From positions 45,448,368 to 45,512,367 of the forward strand of contig NC_084591.1 in NCBI RefSeq assembly GCF_033807715.1: 64,000 bases of DNA. Direction: 5' to 3'. The notes under the pieces were generated by a model. It was not told the origin of the DNA and ran no database searches. It was given only the letters and a program-made list of their open reading frames with translations. Shown in pieces: positions 56,805-64,000 of this stretch. The first letter of the stretch is position 1. Each line of letters begins with the position of its first letter. The translations under genes and the position numbers were made by a program. Origin of the DNA: Cololabis saira. Its lineage: Eukaryota > Chordata > Actinopteri > Beloniformes > Belonidae.

Positions 56805-59212
56805 AACTAGACCAAAATTCCCGGGAAATTTTGAAGTGCCACGGACTACTGCCGGATGATCGCGGGATGCACCCATGAAGGTCAAGGACTCGATACTTGG
56901 TCATTTGACACCACCCATGACTCTCTATGTCAAACCATTCAAAAGATATTGGACTATAACGTATCGGCCAATCAGAAGAAGGGGCGTGGCTAATTTGCAC
57001 CAATGAGGGTCAGGGACTCGATACTTGGTCATTTGACACCACCCATGTCTCTGTATGTCAAACCATTCAAAAGATATTGGACTATAACGTATCGGCCAAT
57101 CAGAAGAAGGGGCGTGGCTAATTTGCACCAATGAGGGTCAGGGACTCCATACTTAGTCATTTGACACCACCCATGTCTCTGTATGTCAAACCATTCAAAA
57201 GATATTGGACTTTAACGTATCAGCCAATCAGAAGAAGGGGCGGGGCAAATTTGCACCAATGAGGGTCAGGGACTCGATACTTAGTCATTTGACACCACCC
57301 ATGTCTCTGTATGTCAAACCATTCAAAAGATATTGGACTTTAACGTATCAGCCAATCAGAAGAAGGGGCGGGGCTAATTTGCACCAATGAGGGTCAGGGA
57401 CTCGATACTTAGTCATTTGACACCACCCATGTCTCTGTATGTCAAACCATTCAAAAGATATTGGACTTTAACGTATCAGCCAATCAGAAGAAGGGGCGTG
57501 GCTAATTTGCACCAATGAGGGTCAGGGACTCGATACTTAGTCATTTGACACCACCCATGTCTCTGTATGTCAAACCATTCAAAAGATATTGGACTTTAAC
57601 GTATCAGCCAATCAGAAGAAGGGGCGTGGCTAATTTGCACCAATGAGGGTCAGGGGCTCGATACTTAGTCATTTGATACCACCCGTGAGTCTCTATGTCA
57701 AACCATTCAAAAGATATTGGACTTTAACGTATCAGCCAATCAGAAGAAGGGGCGGGGCTAATTTGCACCAATGAGGGTCAGGGGCTCGATACTTAGTCAT
57801 TTGATACCACCCGTGAGTCTCTATGTCAAACCATTCAAAAGATATTGGACTATAACGTATCGGCCAATCAGAAGAAGGGGCGGGGCTAATATGTATATAT
57901 AATATACAAATGTAAATATTTATATGTATAATAATAATAATATACATATATATCCCATGAACCTGTCCCCAGCAGGACTGGGGATCATGTAAGGTCAAAA
58001 GGTCAGGGTTCAGATTCCTCCATTATCCAAGGTAAAGTATTATGAAGTCTGCATTGAGTGGGTCATGTGACTAGTTCTGGGTCACATGACCCGGAAGTAT
58101 GGTAGTGTATATTGTATTGGAATGACTCAGCTAGTTCTTCGGATTTGACAAGCCTCAAATAACTTCACCTTGTAATCAAACTGTAGCTCCTAGCAGAAAA
58201 ACAAAGACATCGTGAGAGAGACAGAACCCGGAAGATTCTGACAATCTTAATTTTATTCAGATATTCCTTAAAATGTGTTAGTAACGGCAATTCGAAAACA
58301 AAAATGAGATTTTTTTGAAGAAAACTTATTTTAACATTAGACTTAATGGAGACAGAGGCAGGATTTGGCGTGACTCTTGGCTCCCCCGTTCAAATTTTGT
58401 GCACACCACGCCTGTCAAAGTCACATTATTTGAATCTCAACATCTATGTCTACATTCTGACCAAAGATTATCTTTCTAGCTTTTACGGTTCGGCCGTGAG
58501 CTCAAGTTACAAATAAAAATTATGGTCATTTTTTCAAAGTCTCTCGCACTCTGATCAATTAGAACCGCACTGAAGATTTGACAAAAAAGTGATTTCCAGT
58601 CCTCGCTTGAGGGCTCATATCTTGAAAAGTGTACATTTTAGGAAAAAACAGTCTGGGGTTTAGAGAGAGAAGAGAAGTTTTCCTCCGTTTTGAAGTTTGA
58701 ATGACGTTTCTACGTGCAAGTATGAGAAAGATAGGTGACTCAGAAAAAAGGTGTTTTTTTTTTTTTTTAACCTTCACCGGACATTTTACACCCACAGTGT
58801 GAAATGCTGCCCCATACAAATACATGGGAAAATCTTCCCCATTAGTTTGGAAATTTGGAAATGTTTTTGCACTTCGTGCAAAAACTATTCGTGCCATCGT
58901 TCTGAAAATCCAGAGGACTGTAGTTAAATTCAGGGCCTACAACTTTCTAAATCGGTTCAGAATTTTTCGAGTAACGGTATGCGAGTGGTGAGGCCCCAAA
59001 GTTCACGCAATGCGTTCCGGATGGGGCAAAAAGTGCACGTTTGTGCACGTTGCGCAAAAACGTGCACGCCAATCGCTTATAAAAGTCATACCAATTGATT
59101 CCCGATTAAGTCGCACGTTTCTACGTTTTTACTTTTTGAGTTTTCTCAAAGCTGCGCAACTAGTTACGCGCCGAAGTTTATACGGAAGAATATGGAATAA
59201 TAATAAATAAAT
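56805..59212 (+). repeat. Macrosatellite unit 13 (2408 bp, 8 x 128-bp repeats)
   Basis: Eight 128-bp repeats, body type B with the end variant TTTTTGAGTTTTCTCAAAGC and GCGCAACTAGTTACGCGCC. Confidence 0.88.
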
Positions 59213-61755
59213 AACTAGACCAAAATTCCCGGGAAATTTTGAAGTGCCACGGACTACTGCCGGATGATCGCGGGGCTCGATACTGATTAATATACTGATT
59301 AATATGACATCATCCATGATTCTGTATGTCATACCATTCAAAAGATATTTGACTATAACGTATCAGCCAATCAGAAGAAGGGGCGGGGCTAATTTGCACC
59401 AATGAGGGTCAAGGACTCCAGACTTAGTAATATGACATCATCCATGAATCTGTATGTCAAACCATTCAAAAGATATTGGACTATAACGTATCGGCCAATC
59501 AGAAGAAGGGGCGGGGCTAATTTGCACCAATGAGGGTCAGGGACTCGATACTTAGTCATTTGACACCACCCATGACTCTCTATGTCAAACCATTCAAAAG
59601 ATATTGGACTATAACGTATCGGCCAATCAGAAGAAGGGGCGGGGCTAATTTGTACCAATGAGGGTCAGGGACTCGATACTTAGTCATTTGACACCACCCA
59701 TGACTCTCTATGTCAAACCATTCAAAAGATATTGGACTATAACGTATCGGCCAATCAGAAGAAGGGGCGGGGCTAATTTGCACCAATGAGGGTCAGGGAT
59801 TCGATACTTAGTCATTTGACACCACCCATGACTCTCTATGTCAAACCATTCAAAAGATATTGGACTTTAACGTATCAGCCAATCAGAAGAAGGGGCGTGG
59901 CTAATTTGCACCAATGAGGGTCAGGGACTCGATACTTGGTCATTTGACACCACCCATGTCTCTGTATGTCAAACCATTCAAAAGATATTGGACTATAACG
60001 TATCGGCCAATCAGAAGAAGGGGCGTGGCTAATTTGCACCAATGAGGGTCAGGGACTCCATACTTAGTCATTTGACACCACCCATGTCTCTGTATGTCAA
60101 ACCATTCAAAAGATATTGGACTATAACGTATCGGCCAATCAGAAGAGGGGGCGTGGCTAATTTGCACCAATGAGGGTCAGGGACTCGATACTTAGTCATT
60201 TGACACCACCCATGTCTCTGTATGTCAAACCATTCAAAAGATATTGGACTTTAACGTATCAGCCAATCAGAAGAAGGGGCGGGGCTAATTTGCACCAATG
60301 AGGGTCAGGGGCTCGATACTTAGTCATTTGATACCACCCGTGAGTCTCTATGTCAAACCAATCAAAAGATATTGGACTATAACGTATCGGCCAATCAGAA
60401 AAAGGGGCGGGGCTAATATGTATATATAATATACAAATGTAAATATTTATATGTATAATAATAATAATATACATATATATCCAATGAACCTGTTCCCAGC
60501 AGGACTGGGGATCATGTAAGGTCAAAAGGTCAGGGTTCAGATTTCTCCATTATCCAGGTTATATTACATGAAGTCTGTAATGACTGTGTCATGTGACAAG
60601 GTCTGGGTCAGTCTAATCAGCACAGCTGTGCTATGGTTGTTAGGGGCAACAAGAACCTGATACAGAGGGAGCGGGAATGACAGCTAGATTTTTGGTTGTG
60701 ACAAACCTCAAATCACTCCACTTTGCGGTCAAACCGTAGCTCTTAGCAGAAAAATGAAAACATCGTGAGAGACGGAGAACCCAGAACATTCTGTCAATCT
60801 TATTTTCATTCAGATATTCCTTAAAATGTGTTAGTAACGGCAATTCGAAAACAAAAATGAGATTTTTTTGAAGAAAACTTCATTTAACATGGGAGTCAAT
60901 GCAGAGAAAGACAGGATTTGGCATGGCTGTTAGTCTCCCCGTTCAAATTTTGTGCACACCACGCCTGTCAAAGTCACATTTTATGAATCACAAAACCTAT
61001 GTCTATATTCTGACCAAAAATGATCTGTCTACCTTTTACGGTTTGGCCGTGAGGTCGAGTTACAAATAAAAATTATGATCATTTTTTTAAAGTCTCTCGC
61101 ACTCTGATCAATTAGAACCGCACTGAAGATTTGACAAAAAAGTGATTTCCAGTCCTCGCTTGAGCGCTCATATCTTGAAAATTGTACATTTTAGGAAAAA
61201 ACAGTCCGGGGTTTAGAGAGAGAAGAGAAGTTTTCCTCCGTTTTGAAGTTTGAATGACCTTTCTACGTGCAAGTATGAGAAAGATACGTGACTCGGAAAA
61301 AAGGTGAATTTTGTCTTTTTTTTCCCAACATTTTCCCATCCGCTTATAATGGCGCCATTGAAATGCATGGGAAAATCTTCCCCATTAGTTTGGAAATTTG
61401 GAAATGTTTTTGCACTTCGTGCAAAAACTATTCGTGCCATCGTTCTGAAAATCCAGATGACTGTAGTTAAATTCAGGGCCTACAACTTTCTAAATCGGTT
61501 CAGAATTTTTCGAGTAACGGTATGCGAGTGGTGAGGCCCCAAAGTTCACGCAATGCGTTCCGGATGGGGCAAAAAGTGCACGTTTGTGCACGTTGCGCAA
61601 AAACGTGCACGCCAATCGCTTATAAAAGTCATACCAATTGATTCCCGATTAAGTCGCACGTTTCTACGTTTTTACTTTTTGAGTTTTCTCAAAGCTGCGC
61701 AACTAGTTACGCGCCGAAGTTTATACGGAAGAATATGGAATAAATAATAATAAAT
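59213..61755 (+). repeat. Macrosatellite unit 14 (2543 bp, 9 x 128-bp repeats)
   Basis: It starts with the same GATTAATATACTGATTAATA leader as unit 3, although it is of the 128-bp type; body type A. Confidence 0.88.
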
Positions 61756-64000
61756 AACTAGACAAAATTCCCGGGAAATTTTGAAGTGCCACGGACTACT
61801 GCCGGATGATCGCGGGATGCACCCATGAAGGTCAAGGACTCGATACTTGGTCATTTGACACCACCCATGACTCTCTATGTCAAACCATTCAAAAGATATT
61901 GGACTATAACGTATCGGCCAATCAGAAGAAGGGGCGGGGCTAATTTGCACCAATGAGGGTCAGGGACTCGATACTTAGTCATTTGACACCACCCATGTGT
62001 CTGTATGTCAAACCATTCAAAAGATATTGGACTTTAACGTATCGGCCAATCAGAAGAAGGGGCGGGGCTAATTTGCACCAATGAGGGTCAGGGACTCGAT
62101 ACTTAGTCATTTGACACCACCCATGTCTCTGTATGTCAAACCATTCAAAAGATATTGGACTATAACGTATCGGCCAATCAGAAGAAGGGGCGGGGCTAAT
62201 TTGCACCAATGAGGGTCAGGGACTCGATACTTAGTCATTTGACACCACCCATGTCTCTGTATGTCAAACCATTCAAAAGATATTGGACTTTAACGTATCA
62301 GCCAATCAGAAGAAGGGGCGGGGCTAATTTGCACCAATGAGGGTCAGGGGCTCGATACTTAGTCATTTGACACCACCCATGTCTCTGTATGTCAAACCAT
62401 TCAAAAGATATTGGACTTTAACGTATCAGCCAATCAGAAGAAGGGGCGGGGCTAATTTGCACCAATGAGGGTCAGGGGCTCGATACTTAGTCATTTGATA
62501 CCACCCGTGACACTCTATGTCAAACCATTCAAAAGATATTGGACTATAACGTATCGGCCAATCAGAAGAAGGGGCGGGGCTAATTTGCACCAATGAGGGT
62601 CAGGGGCTCGATACTTAGTCATTTGACACCACCCATGTCTCTGTATGTCAAACCATTCAAAAGATATTGGACTTTAACGTATCAGCCAATCAGAAGAAGG
62701 GGCGGGGCTAATTTGCACCAATGAGGGTCAGGGGCTCGATACTTAGTCATTTGATACCACCCGTGACACTCTATGTCAAACCATTCAAAAGATATTGGAC
62801 TATAACGTATCGGCCAATCAGAAGAAGGGGCGGGGCTAATTTGCACCAATGAGGGTCAGGGGCTCGATACTTAGTCATTTGATACCACCCGTGAGTCTCT
62901 ATGTCAAACCATTCAAAAGATATTGGACTATAACGTATCGGCCAATCAGAAGAAGGGGCGGGGCTAATTTGCACCAATGAGGGTCAGGGGCTCGATACTT
63001 AGTCATTTGATACCACCCGTGAGTCTCTATGTCAAACCATTCAAAAGATATTGGACTATAACGTATCGGCCAATCAGAAGAAGGGGCGGGGCTAATATGT
63101 ATATATAATATACAAATGTAAATATTTATATGTATAATAATAATAATATACATATATATCCCATGAACCTGTCCCCAGCAGGACTGGGGATCATGTAAGG
63201 TCAAAAGGTCAGGGTTCAGATTCCTCCATTATCCAAGGTAAAGTATTATGAAGTCTGCATTGAGTGGGTCATGTGACTAGTTCTGGGTCACATGACCCGG
63301 AAGTATGGTAGTGTATATTGTATTGGAATGACTCAGCTAGTTCTTCGGATTTGACAAGCCTCAAATAACTTCACCTTGTAATCAAACTGTAGCTCCTAGC
63401 AGAAAAACAAAGACATCGTGAGAGAGACAGAACCCGGAAGATTCTGACAATCTTAATTTTATTCAGATATTCCTTAAAATGTGTTAGTAACGGCAATTCG
63501 AAAACAAAAATGAGATTTTTTTGAAGAAAACTTATTTTAACATTAGACTTAATGGAGACAGAGGCAGGATTTGGCGTGACTCTTGGCTCCCCCGTTCAAA
63601 TTTTGTGCACACCACGCCTGTCAAAGTCACATTATTTGAATCTCAACATCTATGTCTACATTCTGACCAAAGATTATCTTTCTAGCTTTTACGGTTCGGC
63701 CGTGAGCTCAAGTTACAAATAAAAATTATGGTCATTTTTTCAAAGTCTCTCGCACTCTGATCAATTAGAACCGCACTGTAGATTTGACAAAAAAGTGATT
63801 TCCAGTCCTCGCTTGAGCGCTCATATCTTGAAAAGTGTACATTTTAGGAAAAAACAGTCCGGGGTTTGGAGAGAGAAGAGAAGTTTTCCTCCGTTTTGAA
63901 GTCTGAATGACGTTTCTACGTCCAAGTATGAGAAAGATACGTGACTCGGAAAAAAGGTGAATTTTGTCTTTTTTTTCTCAACATTTTCCCATCCGCTTAT
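61756..64000 (+). repeat. Macrosatellite unit 15 (incomplete, 10 x 128-bp repeats)
   Basis: The largest 128-bp block (61818-63098), then a body of type A cut off at the window end after CATTTTCCCATCCGCTTAT. Confidence 0.88.

Larger units (their letters stand above)
26846..64000 (+). repeat. Macrosatellite array, 15 units of 2.15-3.03 kb
   Basis: Every unit starts AACTAGAC(C)AAAATTCCCGGG followed by GAAGTGCCACGGACTACTGC and GGATGATCGCGGG. Starts are 26846, 29687, 32717, 35619, 37911, 40318, 42706, 44976, 47133, 49287, 51899, 54421, 56805, 59213 and 61756. Unit lengths vary with the internal minisatellite or 128-bp repeat number and with optional hairpin cassettes. A conserved body of about 1.2 kb ends each unit at GCGCCGAAGTTTATACGGAA and an AT-rich tail. 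No unit encodes a recognisable protein. The last unit runs off the window. Confidence 0.92.

Noticed and set aside
35686..63098. CRISPR-like appearance of regularly spaced repeats
   Set aside because: There are no unique spacers; the whole 128 bp repeats. The context is vertebrate nuclear DNA.
28742..63990. Recurrent ORFs of 60-118 codons in every macrosatellite body (for example MARIVFARSAKTFPN, MRSGWGKKRTFVHV)
   Set aside because: They recur because the DNA recurs. Frames overlap on both strands, indels between units break them, and no domain is recognisable.

Overview
The window is vertebrate nuclear DNA, most likely from a teleost fish. It holds L1 (Tx1-like), RTE and L2/CR1-type LINEs, TIR DNA transposons, long AT, CA and CATA microsatellites, and one spliced exon of a copine gene. 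There is no operon structure, and no prokaryotic or viral gene was recognised. Only one host-gene exon (17600-17776, + strand, copine C2A start, closest in my memory to CPNE2) and one intact retrotransposon ORF (701-1627) look like real uninterrupted coding sequence. Nearly everything else is transposon or tandem repeat.

Layout, left half. 1-7303 is a decayed minus-strand LINE (ORF1 at 7227-6585, ORF2 start at 6527) split by a nearly intact plus-strand L1 (578-6206, flanked by a 13-bp target duplication). The LINE endonuclease reading frame resumes on the far side of the L1. 8447-13719 is a TIR element split by a second, 5'-truncated L1 (8860-13590, 12-bp target duplication) with an unusual 2.65-kb G-rich 3' region. 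A second, inverted copy of the same TIR element lies at 14411-15131 and keeps the empty site. 15254-16646 is another DNA transposon with perfect 18-bp TIRs. The copine exon follows, then an RTE fragment interrupted by a third copy of the first TIR family (18325-19265), a 64-nt hairpin (19521-19584) and a CATA microsatellite.

Layout, right half. From about 20340 to the window end (about 43.7 kb) the DNA is one hierarchical tandem-repeat domain. It begins with about 128-bp repeats (20340-20980) and about 450-bp repeats (20981-22403). Three units of 1543, 1356 and 1543 bp follow (22404-26845), dense in RFX X-box-like palindromes. Last come 15 macrosatellite units of about 2.15-3.03 kb (26846-64000, the last one cut by the window end). 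Each macrosatellite unit starts with the same AACTAGAC-type junction. After it comes either a 128-bp repeat array (6-10 copies, each with a CCAAT box and a GC box) or a 12-bp/39-bp/GT minisatellite block. A roughly 1.2-kb conserved body follows, and sometimes one or two copies of a 113-bp triple-hairpin cassette sit exactly at the next unit boundary.

How it fits together: the copine exon ends in a splice donor and I recognise no later exon, so the macrosatellite probably lies in or near its downstream intron. That is inference. The strongest candidate for something undescribed is the macrosatellite itself: its shared junction, its mobile-looking triple-hairpin cassette and its very dense promoter-type motifs (CCAAT + GC box, X-box, nuclear-receptor half-sites, paired E-boxes next to an ETS site). 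All family names rest on motif recognition from the sequence alone; no database search was run.
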